Part shown: positions 1-9,082 of the stretch, in pieces
How positions within the stretch are numbered: the first letter of the stretch is position 1
How the letters are laid out: the number at the start of each line of letters is the position of its first letter
NCBI RefSeq assembly: GCF_019977395.1
Contig: NZ_AP024660.1
Location: 186,001-250,000, forward strand
From: Arthrobacter sp. NicSoilC5
GTDB taxonomy: Bacteria > Actinomycetota > Actinomycetes > Actinomycetales > Micrococcaceae
Length of the DNA stretch: 64,000 nt
Direction: 5' to 3'
Translations under genes and position numbers: made by a program
Notes under the pieces: model-generated
Databases searched by the model: none
Seen by the model: only the letters and a program-made list of their open reading frames with translations
Told to the model about the DNA's origin: nothing

Positions 1-148
1 CCCGGGACGCTGCCGGAGGATGGCCGGTAGAATGGGCTCCGGACCGGCCCGGCGCAGTTGCCGCCGGCTGCTGCCGAGGTGACATAGGCAGCCACATCCC
101 GGCCCGGTACTGCCGGGCCACTGCCAGCACCCCAAAGGAACATTCCCC
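1..148 (+). promoter_or_regulatory. leader and promoter region of the ECF transporter operon
   Basis: Non-coding stretch before the ECF S gene. A -10-like hexamer TAGAAT is at 28-33. Downstream are two short perfect stems: CTGCC/GGCAG bracketing about 71-91, and CCCGGC (98-103) with GCCGGG (112-117). A ribosome-binding sequence AAAGGA lies at about 135-140. ECF importers are often riboswitch-controlled, but I find no B12 box, THI box or RFN core here, so this is only a structured leader of unknown ligand, if any. The left edge is cut by the window. Confidence 0.3.
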
Positions 149-1045
149 ATGTCATCGCCCTCTTTGACGCTTCCGTCCCAGGAACGCCCCGCGGCCCGCC
201 GCCGGCTGCTGGAGATCCTCGGCGCCCTGGCCATTGCCGCCACGTACGTCTTCCTGGTCCTTAATCAGCCCGCAGACATCACCGGGGGTCCGGGCAGCGC
301 ATCGGCCCTGATCGCCCTCACCGGTTTCCTGGCAGGAGCGGTCCTGCTGATCGTCGCCGTGCTGCCCACGCTTCCCGCCTCCACCCTGGTGCTGATCCCG
401 GTGGCGCTGGTCCTGAACATCATGCTGGGCCAGTTTGTCGGCAGCACCCTGGTTCCCTTCTACCTCGACGCCATCGGCACGGTGCTGATCGCCGTCCTGG
501 CCGGCCCGGCCGCCGGCGCCGCCACCGGCGCGCTCAGCAGCATCGTCTGGTCCTTCTTCAACCCCACCGTGCTGCCGTTCGCCGCAGGCGCCGCGCTCAT
601 CGGTTGCCTGGCGGGCCTCGCGGCACGCTACGGCCTCTTCCGCCGCTTCTACCTTGCCCCGGTTGCCGGCTTCGTCACCGGGATCATCGCAGGCGTCGTG
701 TCCGCCCCCGTGGCAGCCTTCGTCTTCGGCGGAACGTCGGGCGTGGCCACCGGCGCCATCGTCAGTGCCTTCCGGGCCATGGGGGACACCCTCCTGGCCG
801 CCATCACCAAGCAGGCACTCCTGTCCGACCCCATGGACAAGGCCATCGTGTTCACCATCGTGGCCGTCCTGGTCTACGCGCTGCCGCGCCGGACGCGGCA
901 GCAGTTCCCCTTCATCCGCCGCCACCGGGTGCTCGCCGGCAGCAGCCCGGCCCCGGCGCCGCAGACGGGTGCGCACGCCGACGGTTCGAAGCAGGCACCG
1001 GGTACTGCGTCGGGACCGGCCAGCGATTCAGCCCTGAACGGCTGA
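149..1045 (+). CDS. ECF transporter S component (substrate-binding membrane protein)
   Basis: 298 aa, very hydrophobic, about six membrane segments between residues 24 and 245 and a polar, low-complexity Ala/Pro/Gly C-terminal tail of about 45 residues. The run around residues 100-135 (FYLDAIGT, then AGPAAGAATGAL) is typical of S components that bind a vitamin or related small molecule and dock on an EcfT/ATPase module. The next two genes encode exactly that module, which is the main support. The start ATG is preceded by AAAGGA. The substrate cannot be read from sequence; cobalamin precursors, thiamine and other vitamins are all possible for this class. Confidence 0.75.
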   Translation: MSSPSLTLPSQERPAARRRLLEILGALAIAATYVFLVLNQPADITGGPGSASALIALTGFLAGAVLLIVAVLPTLPASTLVLIPVALVLNIMLGQFVGSTLVPFYLDAIGTVLIAVLAGPAAGAATGALSSIVWSFFNPTVLPFAAGAALIGCLAGLAARYGLFRRFYLAPVAGFVTGIIAGVVSAPVAAFVFGGTSGVATGAIVSAFRAMGDTLLAAITKQALLSDPMDKAIVFTIVAVLVYALPRRTRQQFPFIRRHRVLAGSSPAPAPQTGAHADGSKQAPGTASGPASDSALNG

Positions 1046-1055
1046 CCCGGGCACC

Positions 1056-1838
1056 GTGACAGCATCCCCGGCGGGCAGGACCGCCGCCCCGGCCAGGCGG
1101 GAGCGGATCAATCCGCTGACCTCACTTGCCGCTGCCGCCAGCACCGCGGTCATGACGACGGCGGCAGCAAACTGGGTGCTCTCAGGCACCGTGGCTGCAG
1201 CCTGCCTTGGCCTGTCCCTGGCGGGCGGCACGGCCCGCCGGGTTGTGCCGGCTGCCGCGGCAGTCCTGGTCCCCCTCGGCCTTTCATTGCTGGTGCTGCA
1301 CGGCCTCTTCTTCCCGGAAGGAAGGACCGTGCTGGCCGAGTGGGGACCTGCCCGCATCACGGCAGAGGGCCTGCAGTTTGCCGTGCAGCGCATCCTGCAG
1401 CTTGCCGCGGTGGTCCTGGCCCTGCTGCTGTTTTCCTTCAGTGTCAGCGTCCCGGACCTCGTGGCGGCCTTGTCGGCCCGCGGCGTGCAGGGCCGGTTCG
1501 CTTTCGTCCTGGCCTCCACCCTGACCCTGCTGCCGGCCATTGCCGGCCGGGCGCGCCGGATCCGGGAGGCGCAGGAATCGCGCGGCCTGGTCATCACCCG
1601 CGGGCTGCTGTCCAGGGTGGCCGCATTCCGGCTGCAGGCGGTTCCCCTGGTCCTGTCCCTGATCGAGGATGCAGGGACCCGGGCTGCTGCCCTGGAAGCG
1701 CGTGGACTGGGCAACCCCGGACCACGGACCACCTACCGGGAAGTGCCCGATTCCACCGCCCAGCGGGCAGTGCGGGCCGTCCTGGTGGTGGCGGCCCTGG
1801 CCGCAGTGGTTCTCCGGGTGGTGCAGGCCGGTGCCTGA
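1056..1838 (+). CDS. ECF transporter T component (EcfT/CbiQ family)
   Basis: 260 aa. Transmembrane scaffold that couples the S component to the ATPases in an energy-coupling-factor importer. Several hydrophobic segments (about residues 25-80 and 105-130) are followed by a cytosolic region with the two short Ala-Arg-Gly type coupling motifs expected of EcfT: QESRGL at about residue 173 and ALEARGLG at about residue 213. GTG start ten bases after the S gene stop; its end overlaps the next gene, so the three genes are one translationally coupled operon. Length is normal for the family. Confidence 0.82.
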   Translation: MTASPAGRTAAPARRERINPLTSLAAAASTAVMTTAAANWVLSGTVAAACLGLSLAGGTARRVVPAAAAVLVPLGLSLLVLHGLFFPEGRTVLAEWGPARITAEGLQFAVQRILQLAAVVLALLLFSFSVSVPDLVAALSARGVQGRFAFVLASTLTLLPAIAGRARRIREAQESRGLVITRGLLSRVAAFRLQAVPLVLSLIEDAGTRAAALEARGLGNPGPRTTYREVPDSTAQRAVRAVLVVAALAAVVLRVVQAGA

Positions 1839-3411
1839 ACGCATGGCGGCTGCCGGCCGCGCCGTCCCCCTGAACAGCCCCGTGATGGCTGCCGGCATCA
1901 GGGACTTTACCTTCCACGACGGGCATGCCCCCGCCCTGCATGACCTGGCGGTTTCCGTTGCGCCGGGCTCCTTCACGGTCATCCTGGGCGCATCCGGGAG
2001 TGGCAAGTCCACCCTGGGCCGGTTGCTGGCCGGCTGGCTGGCACCGGGCGGCCACGGCACGCTGGCGGGGTTCCTTGAGCTGGCCGGCACACGGCTGGAC
2101 TTCGACGGCGGCACCGGGGACCCCCGGATCGATCCCGCCCAGTGGGGCCGGCAGGTGGGTTTCGTGCCCCAGGACCCTGCCGGCGTCCTGTCCACCGTCC
2201 GGGCCACGGTGGCCGAGGAACTCGCATTCGGTCTGGAAAACACCGGCATGGACCGTGCCGGGATGAAAGCCGCCGTGGAGCGAACCGCCGCGCTCCTGGG
2301 GCTCGCCGGCCAACTGGACCAGGACCCTGCCCGGCTGTCCGGCGGCCAGCTGCGGCGGCTGGCCATCGGCTGCGCGATCATCCCCGGACCTCCGGTGCTG
2401 GTCATGGACGAGCCCTTCGCCTCCCTGGACGCGGCAGGGGCCAACGAACTGGCCGTGTTGGTCCGGGACCTCCTCAAACAAGGCACCGCCGTCGTGATCC
2501 TCAGCCAGGCGGTTGACCCGCTGCTGCTGGAGGCCGGCACTTGGCTGGTGCTGGCGGACGGCACGCTCACCTCCGGCGGGCCTCCTGCCGCGCCCAGGTC
2601 CGGCTCCGGGCTCCTGCCACCGGCCATCAGGCGCCTCGACCTGGAAACCGCTTCGAGCCCCGCGCCCCGGCCCTCCAGCCGCCGGGCGGTGGAGCTGCCT
2701 GCCGGCCCCGCGGCGCTGGAGCTGCGGAGGGTGTCCTTTGGATACCCTGAAGTGCCCGAACGCCGCCGCAGGCGTCGACGGCAGGAGCCGGGGCCGGACC
2801 GCCGCGCAATGGTGCTCCAGGACATCAACCTGTCAGTCCATCCGGGGGAAATCGTAGCTGTCACCGGCCCCAACGGTGCAGGGAAATCAACGCTCCTAAG
2901 GCACTTCAACGGCCTGCTCCGTCCCACCGCAGGCACTGTCCTGGTCCGCGGCGGCGACATCGCGGGAGCTCCGGTGGGAAAGACAGCGGCATCCGTCGGC
3001 CTGCTCTTCCAGCAGCCCCGTGACCAGCTGTTCGAACGGACGGTGCTGCGGGAAGTCGGGTTCGGGCTGGACCGCCTGTTCAGTCCGGCGATGGCGGCCG
3101 ATTACGCAGCCGCGGCGCTGGAGGCTGTCGGCCTCGCAGGTACGGCCCAGGAACATCCTGCCGAGCTGCCGGCGTCCGCCCAGCGACTGTTGGCCCTGGC
3201 CACCGTCCTGGCCCGCCGGCCTGCCGTCCTGGCGCTGGACGAACCGACGGTGGCGCTGGACGGCGACGGACTCGCGCTGCTCGACACAGCCGTACGGTCG
3301 GCAGCGGAGGCGGGCGCCGCCGTCGTGCTGGTCACCCATGAACTGGGCTATGCACGCGCGGCGGCGCACCGCATCCTGGCGCTCGACGGCGGCCGGCTGG
3401 TACCGGCCTGA
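1831..3411 (+). CDS. ECF transporter ATPase, two ABC domains fused in one chain
   Basis: About 526 aa from GTG 1831, which overlaps the T gene by 8 bases (ATG 1843 and ATG 1885 are in-frame alternatives). Domain 1: Walker A GASGSGKST at about residue 53, signature LSGGQLRRL near 168, Walker B LVMDEPFASLD near 190. A linker of about 100 residues, with a basic Arg-rich run, leads to domain 2: Walker A GPNGAGKST at about 346, Q-loop FQQPRDQLF, Walker B VLALDEPTVALD. In domain 2 the signature is degenerate, reading LPASAQRLL where LSGGQ is expected. It powers the S/T importer from the cytosolic side. Fused EcfA pairs are known in actinobacteria. Confidence 0.85.
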   Translation: MPERMAAAGRAVPLNSPVMAAGIRDFTFHDGHAPALHDLAVSVAPGSFTVILGASGSGKSTLGRLLAGWLAPGGHGTLAGFLELAGTRLDFDGGTGDPRIDPAQWGRQVGFVPQDPAGVLSTVRATVAEELAFGLENTGMDRAGMKAAVERTAALLGLAGQLDQDPARLSGGQLRRLAIGCAIIPGPPVLVMDEPFASLDAAGANELAVLVRDLLKQGTAVVILSQAVDPLLLEAGTWLVLADGTLTSGGPPAAPRSGSGLLPPAIRRLDLETASSPAPRPSSRRAVELPAGPAALELRRVSFGYPEVPERRRRRRRQEPGPDRRAMVLQDINLSVHPGEIVAVTGPNGAGKSTLLRHFNGLLRPTAGTVLVRGGDIAGAPVGKTAASVGLLFQQPRDQLFERTVLREVGFGLDRLFSPAMAADYAAAALEAVGLAGTAQEHPAELPASAQRLLALATVLARRPAVLALDEPTVALDGDGLALLDTAVRSAAEAGAAVVLVTHELGYARAAAHRILALDGGRLVPA

Positions 3412-3423
3412 CCGCCGGTACCA

Positions 3424-5589
3424 CTAGTCCCGGGACTTGCTCGACGCGACGCCGGGCGCCAGGAAGCGCTTGCCGTTGACCCGCTCCGATGCACCGACCC
3501 GGTCCAGGTACGGCGTAATGCCGCCCAGGAACATGGGCCAGCCAGCGCCCAGGATCATGCACAGGTCGATGTCCTCGGCACCGGCCACGACGCCCTCGTC
3601 CAGCATCAGGCCGATTTCCTCTGCCAAGGCATCCTGGACGCGGCGCAGCACCTGCTCCGCGGTGGACGGGCTGGAGCCAAAGGACATCAGCTCCAGCGTG
3701 GACTGGGGGATAGCCCGGGAACCGTCCGGGGCGGTCTCCCACAGTGCCTTCACGTTGTTGTCGATGAGCTTCTTGAGGTTGTCGGAAACCGGGAAGCGGT
3801 CGCCGAAAGCGGCGTTCAGGGACTCCTGGACATGCTGCGCCACAGGCAGGCCCACCATGGCCAGCAGCGTGAACGGTGTCATGGGCAGCCCCATGGGCCG
3901 CAGCGCGGCGTCCGCCACTTCCGCGGGGGTGCCCTCGTCGAAGGCAGCTGTCACTTCGCCCATCAGCCGCAGCAGGATGCGGTTGACCACGAACGCGGCC
4001 GCGTCCTTGACCAGCACGCCGGTCTTTTTCAGGGCCTTGGCCAGTTCAAAGGCGGTGGCGAGCACGGCATCGTCGGTCCGCGGGGCGCGGACGATCTCCA
4101 GCAGCGGCATGACGGCCACCGGATTGAAGAAGTGGAAGCCCACCAGCCGCTCCGGGTGCTGCAGGTCCGCGGCCATCTCAGTCACCGAGAGGGAGGACGT
4201 GTTGGTGGCCAGGATGCACTCCGGCGACACGATGCCCTCCAGTTCGGCGAAGACCTGCTTCTTGATGTGCAGTTCCTCAAAGACGGCCTCGATCACGAAG
4301 TCGGCGTCCGCGAAGGCTTCCTTTGACACCGAGCCCGTCACCAGCGCCTTGGTGCGGTTGGCAGCGTCCTGGCTGACGCGCTTCTTCGCCAGCAGTTTGT
4401 CCACCTCGCCATGGACATAGGCCACGCCCTTGTCCACCCGGGCCTGGTCGATGTCGGTCAGGACCACAGGCACCTTCAGCTGCCGCGCGAAGAGGAGTGC
4501 CAGCTGGCCGGCCATCAGGCCCGCGCCCACCACGCCCACCTTGGTGACGGGCCGGGCCAGCTTGCGGTCCGGAGCGCCGGCGGGGCGCTTGCCGCGCTTC
4601 TGCACCAGGTCGAGGAAAGCGTAGACGGTGGAGCGGAACTCGTCCGTCTGCATGAGCCCGGCGAGGGTTTCGCACTCCAGAGCGGCTGACTCCGCAGCGG
4701 TCATGGTGCGGTTCGCATCGAGGATGTCCAGGACCTTGGCGGGGGCAGGGGAAGCGTTGGACGTCTTGCCTTCCACGAACTTCCGGGCGGCATCCACGGC
4801 AGCGGTCCAGCGGGCCGCGGCGTCAGGGGAAGAGGGGTCGACGGCGTTGGGCCGCTCCGGGACCACGTCGCCGGAGATGACGCCCGCGGCCCAGGCCAGC
4901 GACTGCTCCAGGAAGTCGGCAGGTTCGAAGAGCGCGTCCGCGATTCCGAGACCGAACGCCTGGGCGCCGGAAAGGGTCCGGTTGTTGCTCAGCGGGTTCT
5001 CGATCATCACCTTGACGGCGTTTTCGGGCCCCACGAGGCGGGGGAGGATGTACACGCCGCCCCAGCCGGGTACCAGGCCCAGGAAGGCTTCCGGCAGCGC
5101 CAGGGCGCCGGCACCTGTTGACACCGTCCGGTAGGTGGACTGCAGGGCAATCTCCAGGCCGCCGCCCAGGGCGGCGCCGTTGATGAAGGCGAAGCTGGGG
5201 ACGCCCAGGTTGGCCAGGGTGGCATAGACGTCGTGGCCCAGTTGCGCCATCCAGAGTCCGTGCTCGCGCTTTTCCAGGGACTTCACCGCGGAAAGGTCGG
5301 CTCCGGCCACCAGGTAGTGCGGCTTGCCGGTGACGCCCACGCCCACGATTTCCCCGCGGTCGGCACGGTCGCGCAGGCCTTCCAGCACCGTGCCGAGCTC
5401 CACCAAAGTGTTGGGGCCAAGGGTGGTGGGCTTGGTGTGGTCAAAGTCGTTGTCCAGGGTGACCAGGGCAAAGGTGCCCGGGCTGGGCTTCCCTGCAGTT
5501 CCCGGCAGGGCGATGTCCTGGACGTAGGAGTGGGTCACGGTTTCGTTGGGGAAGAGGTCCGCCAACGTGCGGAAATCTGCGGCGCTCAT
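3424..5589 (-). CDS. fadB: fatty-acid oxidation complex alpha subunit: enoyl-CoA hydratase / 3-hydroxyacyl-CoA dehydrogenase
   Basis: 721 aa bifunctional beta-oxidation enzyme. The N-terminal crotonase domain has the oxyanion-hole run GAALGGGLEIAL (about residue 136) and PEAFLGLVPGWGG, supplying the two glutamates used for enoyl-CoA hydration. The NAD-binding domain begins GVVGAGLMAG (about 351), and HFFNPV (about 482) supplies the catalytic histidine of the dehydrogenase; two C-terminal dehydrogenase domains follow. ATG 5589 was chosen because it overlaps the thiolase stop as ATGA; the open frame runs further 5' only inside the thiolase gene. Acts with the upstream thiolase as a FadA-FadB pair. 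Convergent with the ECF operon, 12 bp apart. Confidence 0.92.
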   Translation of the reverse strand: MSAADFRTLADLFPNETVTHSYVQDIALPGTAGKPSPGTFALVTLDNDFDHTKPTTLGPNTLVELGTVLEGLRDRADRGEIVGVGVTGKPHYLVAGADLSAVKSLEKREHGLWMAQLGHDVYATLANLGVPSFAFINGAALGGGLEIALQSTYRTVSTGAGALALPEAFLGLVPGWGGVYILPRLVGPENAVKVMIENPLSNNRTLSGAQAFGLGIADALFEPADFLEQSLAWAAGVISGDVVPERPNAVDPSSPDAAARWTAAVDAARKFVEGKTSNASPAPAKVLDILDANRTMTAAESAALECETLAGLMQTDEFRSTVYAFLDLVQKRGKRPAGAPDRKLARPVTKVGVVGAGLMAGQLALLFARQLKVPVVLTDIDQARVDKGVAYVHGEVDKLLAKKRVSQDAANRTKALVTGSVSKEAFADADFVIEAVFEELHIKKQVFAELEGIVSPECILATNTSSLSVTEMAADLQHPERLVGFHFFNPVAVMPLLEIVRAPRTDDAVLATAFELAKALKKTGVLVKDAAAFVVNRILLRLMGEVTAAFDEGTPAEVADAALRPMGLPMTPFTLLAMVGLPVAQHVQESLNAAFGDRFPVSDNLKKLIDNNVKALWETAPDGSRAIPQSTLELMSFGSSPSTAEQVLRRVQDALAEEIGLMLDEGVVAGAEDIDLCMILGAGWPMFLGGITPYLDRVGASERVNGKRFLAPGVASSKSRD

Positions 5590-6863
5590 GCCATGGCTCC
5601 TTCGGAAGCGGTAGCAGCGGTGTCCCCGGCGGGAGTTCCACTGTAGTCGGGGTGGTGCGGGTTCTCCCAGATCACGGTGCCGCCCATGCCCAGGCCCACG
5701 CACATGGTGGTCATCCCGTAGCGGACCGACGGATCTTCCTCGAACTGGCGGGCCAGCTGGATCATCAGCCGGACGCCGGAGGACGCCAGGGGGTGGCCCA
5801 CGGCGATGGCACCGCCGTAGCGGTTGACCCGGGGGTCGTCGTCGGAGATGCCGTAGTGGTCAAGGAAGCTCAAAACCTGGACGGCGAATGCCTCGTTGAT
5901 TTCGAACAGGCCGATGTCCTCGATGCCCAGGCCGGCGTTCTTCAGCGCCTTCTCGGTGGCCGGGACAGGGCCGATGCCCATGACCTCCGGCTCCACCCCG
6001 GCATAGGCGTAGCTGACCAGCCGCATCTTGACGGGCAGGCCCAGTTCGGCGGCGGCTTCCGAGGACGCCAGGACGGCGGCGGTTGCGCCGTCGTTCAGTC
6101 CGGCGGCGTTACCGGCGGTGACCCGGCCATGGGCACGGAACGGGGTGCGCAGGCCGGCGAGGTCGTCCAGGGTGGTGCCGGGGCGCGGCGGTTCGTCCTT
6201 GCTGTGGACAGTCCAGCCCTCGCCGGGCTTCCGGGCGGCAACGGGAACCAGGTCGGGCTGGATCATGCCGTCCCGGTAGGCGGCTGCCAGCTTGTCCTGG
6301 GAGGCCACCGCATAGGCATCGGTGCGCTCCTTGGTGATGGCGGGGAAGCGGTCATGCAGGTTCTCGGCGGTGTTTCCCATGTTCAGGGCTGCCGGGTCCA
6401 CCAGCCGTTCGGACATGAACCGTGGGTTGGGATCGGCGCCCGAGCCCATCGGGTGGTGGCCCATGTGTTCCACCCCGCCGGCGATGACGACGTCGTAGGC
6501 GCCGAAGCCGATGCTGCCGGCCGTGGTGGTAACAGCGGTCATGGCGCCGGCGCACATGCGGTCGATGGCGAAGCCGGGAACCGTGCGCGGCAGGCCGGCC
6601 AGCAGCGCGGCGGTCCTGCCGAGGGTGAGGCCCTGGTCGCCGGTCTGGGTGGTCGCGGCGATGGCAACCTCATCGATCCGCTCCGCCGGCAGCGACGGGT
6701 TGCGGCGCAGCAGGCCGCGGATGCATTTCACGATCAGGTCGTCGGCCCGGGTCCCGGCGTAGATTCCCTTCTCGCCGGCCCTGCCGAAGGGTGTGCGGAT
6801 GCCGTCCACAAAGACGACGTCGCGGACAGTGCGCGTGGATGCGCCGCTTCCGTGCTGGCTCAC
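5586..6863 (-). CDS. fadA: acetyl-CoA acyltransferase (thiolase)
   Basis: 425 aa thiolase that cleaves 3-ketoacyl-CoA in the last step of beta-oxidation. It has the nucleophilic cysteine in DRMCAGAM (about residue 100), INEAFAVQ, the catalytic histidine in GHPLASSG (about 352) and the second cysteine in CVGLGMGG (about 386). Full length for the family. First gene of the fadA-fadB operon, coupled to fadB by a 4-base ATGA overlap. The region immediately upstream contains a promoter with a perfect palindrome and is annotated separately. Confidence 0.94.
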   Translation of the reverse strand: MSQHGSGASTRTVRDVVFVDGIRTPFGRAGEKGIYAGTRADDLIVKCIRGLLRRNPSLPAERIDEVAIAATTQTGDQGLTLGRTAALLAGLPRTVPGFAIDRMCAGAMTAVTTTAGSIGFGAYDVVIAGGVEHMGHHPMGSGADPNPRFMSERLVDPAALNMGNTAENLHDRFPAITKERTDAYAVASQDKLAAAYRDGMIQPDLVPVAARKPGEGWTVHSKDEPPRPGTTLDDLAGLRTPFRAHGRVTAGNAAGLNDGATAAVLASSEAAAELGLPVKMRLVSYAYAGVEPEVMGIGPVPATEKALKNAGLGIEDIGLFEINEAFAVQVLSFLDHYGISDDDPRVNRYGGAIAVGHPLASSGVRLMIQLARQFEEDPSVRYGMTTMCVGLGMGGTVIWENPHHPDYSGTPAGDTAATASEGAMA

Positions 6864-6931
6864 GTGTAACTCCTCATCGAGATGTGGCGCGCCGGGTGCA
6901 TGCCGGAGGGCGGCAGCAGCCTGGCGTCGGT

Positions 6932-6967
6932 CACACCGATGTTACTCGTGAGTAACTTAGCCTGCAA
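6932..6967 (-). promoter_or_regulatory. fadAB promoter with palindromic operator
   Basis: On the minus strand, TTGCAG (6967-6962) and TAACAT (6944-6939) are spaced by exactly 17 nt, a good -35/-10 pair 76 nt from the fadA start. A perfect inverted repeat GTTACTC-GT-GAGTAAC occupies 6941-6956, overlapping the -10 and most of the spacer, where a bound protein would block RNA polymerase. The size and symmetry suit a TetR/AcrR-family repressor, and such repressors commonly control fatty-acid degradation genes. The regulator is not encoded nearby. Confidence 0.6.
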
Positions 6968-6984
6968 GGGGTGGTGCGGGACAG

Positions 6985-8319
6985 TTACTGGCCGCCGGCC
7001 GCGGCGACAGGTTTGGCTTCCTTGGGCGGCAGCGGCTGCGGGTTCAGGAATGCGCCGGCGATCAGCGGTGCACTGAGTTCCACCTGCCACCCGCGGGCCC
7101 CGAGCGCCCGCAGCTCAGCGGCAATGGAATCTTCGGTAACGATTGCTGGAGGCCGCCACGCCACGCGCCGCAGGTAGTCGGGCGTCAACAGGTTCTCCAG
7201 CGGCAGGTTCAGTTCCTCTGCCTTGGCCTGGAGGAGGGGCCGGGCAGTGGCCAGCCTGGCGGCGGCTTCGGGATCGCGGTCCGCCCAGACCCTCGGCGGT
7301 GGCGGGGCGTTAGTGGGCAGGTGCAGGGGCGGCAGTTCCTCCAGGTCCCGTGCTGCGGCGATGCAGCGCAGCCACCGTGGAGCTTCGCGCTGGGCCGCGC
7401 GGCCGTGGAACCCCTTGGTGCTGAGCAGTTGCGGGACGGTGGCGGGCATGGCCTTCGCCGCCGCTACCAGGGCGGAGTCCGGAATGAGCCTGCCCGGTGC
7501 CACGTCGCGTTTTTGCGCCAGGGAATCGCGTTCCAGCCACAACTCGCGGACAGCGGCCAGTTGGCGGCGGTCCCGGATCTGGTGCAGGCCGGAGGTCTTC
7601 CGCCAGGGGTCCACCCGGGGCGGAGCGACGCCGGCTTCGAGGATGGCGGCAAATTCCTGCTCGGCGTACTCCAGCTTCCCGTCCGCCTGGAGCAGTTCAA
7701 TGAGTTCCTCGCGCAGTTCGGTGAGGACCTCCACGTCCAGGGCGGCGTAGCGCAGCCACGGCTCCGGCAGGGGGCGGGTGGACCAGTCGGCGGCGGAGTG
7801 TTCCTTGGCGAGCCCGAATCCCAGGAGCTGTTCGATGACAGCTGCCAGCCCCACACGGGGAAGCCCGGCCAGGCGTGCGGCCAGTTCGGTGTCGAAGAGC
7901 TTGTCCGGCCACATCCCGAGTTCGGACAGGCAGGGCAGGTCCTGGCTGGCGGCGTGCAGGATCCATTCGACGCCGCGCAGGGCGTCATTGATAATGTCCA
8001 GGTTTCCGAAGGGTTCGGGATCGATCAGCCAGGTCCCGGCACCTTCGCGCCGGATCTGGACCAGGAAGGCCCGCTGGCCATAGCGGAACCCGGAGGCGCG
8101 TTCGGCGTCAACGCCTGCAGGGCCGGTGCCGGCGGCAATGGCGGCGGCGCAGCGCTCCAGGCCGGACTGGGTTTCGATGACCAGGGGAACGCCGTCCCGG
8201 GGTGCGTCAAGATCGATGATTTCGGGGATGGGGCTGTCAAAGCCCTCCACCGTGATGTGGGGTGCGGCAGCAGCAGCCGGGACGCCGGCTGTGGTGTTTT
8301 CCGGAATGTTTGGGGTCAT
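6985..8319 (-). CDS. ribonuclease D-like 3'-5' exonuclease with HRDC domain
   Basis: 444 aa. DEDDy-type exonuclease core: VDAERASG (about residue 70) gives the first Asp/Glu, HAASQDLPCL the second Asp, FDTELAARL (about 142) a third conserved motif and RYAALDVEVL (about 190) the Tyr-Asp pair. A helical HRDC nucleic-acid-binding region follows (about 230-315), then an actinobacterial C-terminal extension. Probably trims 3' ends of stable RNAs, by analogy with RNase D. It ends 12 bp after the DUF3000 gene on the same strand, so the two are likely co-transcribed. Confidence 0.88.
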   Translation of the reverse strand: MTPNIPENTTAGVPAAAAAPHITVEGFDSPIPEIIDLDAPRDGVPLVIETQSGLERCAAAIAAGTGPAGVDAERASGFRYGQRAFLVQIRREGAGTWLIDPEPFGNLDIINDALRGVEWILHAASQDLPCLSELGMWPDKLFDTELAARLAGLPRVGLAAVIEQLLGFGLAKEHSAADWSTRPLPEPWLRYAALDVEVLTELREELIELLQADGKLEYAEQEFAAILEAGVAPPRVDPWRKTSGLHQIRDRRQLAAVRELWLERDSLAQKRDVAPGRLIPDSALVAAAKAMPATVPQLLSTKGFHGRAAQREAPRWLRCIAAARDLEELPPLHLPTNAPPPPRVWADRDPEAAARLATARPLLQAKAEELNLPLENLLTPDYLRRVAWRPPAIVTEDSIAAELRALGARGWQVELSAPLIAGAFLNPQPLPPKEAKPVAAAGGQ

Positions 8320-8331
8320 GATGCCCCCAGT

Positions 8332-9024
8332 TTACCGGGCTGCCCCATAACCGTTCTGCTGGCCCCGGCGCCGGGGCGGAAGGGCCGTCACACCGTCGGG
8401 CAGTGGTGGCAGGCCCGCGAACGTGCAGACCATGTCGGACCAGGCTTCCAGGTGTGCCTGGACATCGGAGGAATCCGGCGTCCAGGAGGCCCGGAGCTCG
8501 ATGTCGATGGAACCCGGGCGTTCGGCCAGGGTGCCGAAGCTTTCGGACAGGACGCGGGTGGCTGTGCCGCCGGCTGCCCTGTAAGCGGCCCTGTGGTTCT
8601 CCAGCGCTTCGACCAGCCACGTCCATGCCACGGTACCCAGCATCTGGTCGTTGCCCATTTCCGGTTCCAGTTCGGCCCGTATATAGGTCACGATGCGGAA
8701 CTCACCGTCCCAGACCGCTGAGCCGTCCGGATCGTGCAGCAGGATGAACCGTCCGGTGGCGAGTTCCGTCTCATCGTCGTCCGTCGCTCCTGCGGCGGCG
8801 GTCCCGGATGCTGCTGCGAAAGCCAGTGCCGCCGGTCCGTGGACGGGCGTGGAAAGGCTGCCTGTGCCGGGGGCCATGACTTCGGCACCGAGTGCGACGG
8901 CGAACGGAGCCAGCCGCGCAGGGGCAGGGATTTCGGCCAGGTGCAATTCCTTGCGGCACCGGGCTTTCCTGAGGGTTCCCAAGGCGTGGAGGAAATCCGG
9001 GGGAACCTGGTCAAGTGCGTTCAC
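8332..9024 (-). CDS. DUF3000 family protein
   Basis: 230 aa soluble protein of the actinobacterial DUF3000 family; no function is established. No membrane segment, signal peptide or catalytic signature is visible. The middle (about residues 65-90) is an Ala/Gly/Asp-rich low-complexity insertion. It is commonly found directly upstream of the RNase D-like gene, as here (12 bp gap), which hints at a shared operon and perhaps RNA-related work, but that is inference. The start ATG at 9024 has no obvious alternative. Confidence 0.75.
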   Translation of the reverse strand: MNALDQVPPDFLHALGTLRKARCRKELHLAEIPAPARLAPFAVALGAEVMAPGTGSLSTPVHGPAALAFAAASGTAAAGATDDDETELATGRFILLHDPDGSAVWDGEFRIVTYIRAELEPEMGNDQMLGTVAWTWLVEALENHRAAYRAAGGTATRVLSESFGTLAERPGSIDIELRASWTPDSSDVQAHLEAWSDMVCTFAGLPPLPDGVTALPPRRRGQQNGYGAAR

Positions 9025-9082
9025 CTTGGCAGATTACGGGGCCGGGCGGCGCCGGGCAGGCAGGCTCGCCGTCAACGGACGG

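Noticed and set aside
1..148. Cobalamin riboswitch before the ECF operon
   Set aside because: A GCCACTG-like string and GCCGGT...AAT resemblance are present, but the conserved B12 box and the core pairing order are not.
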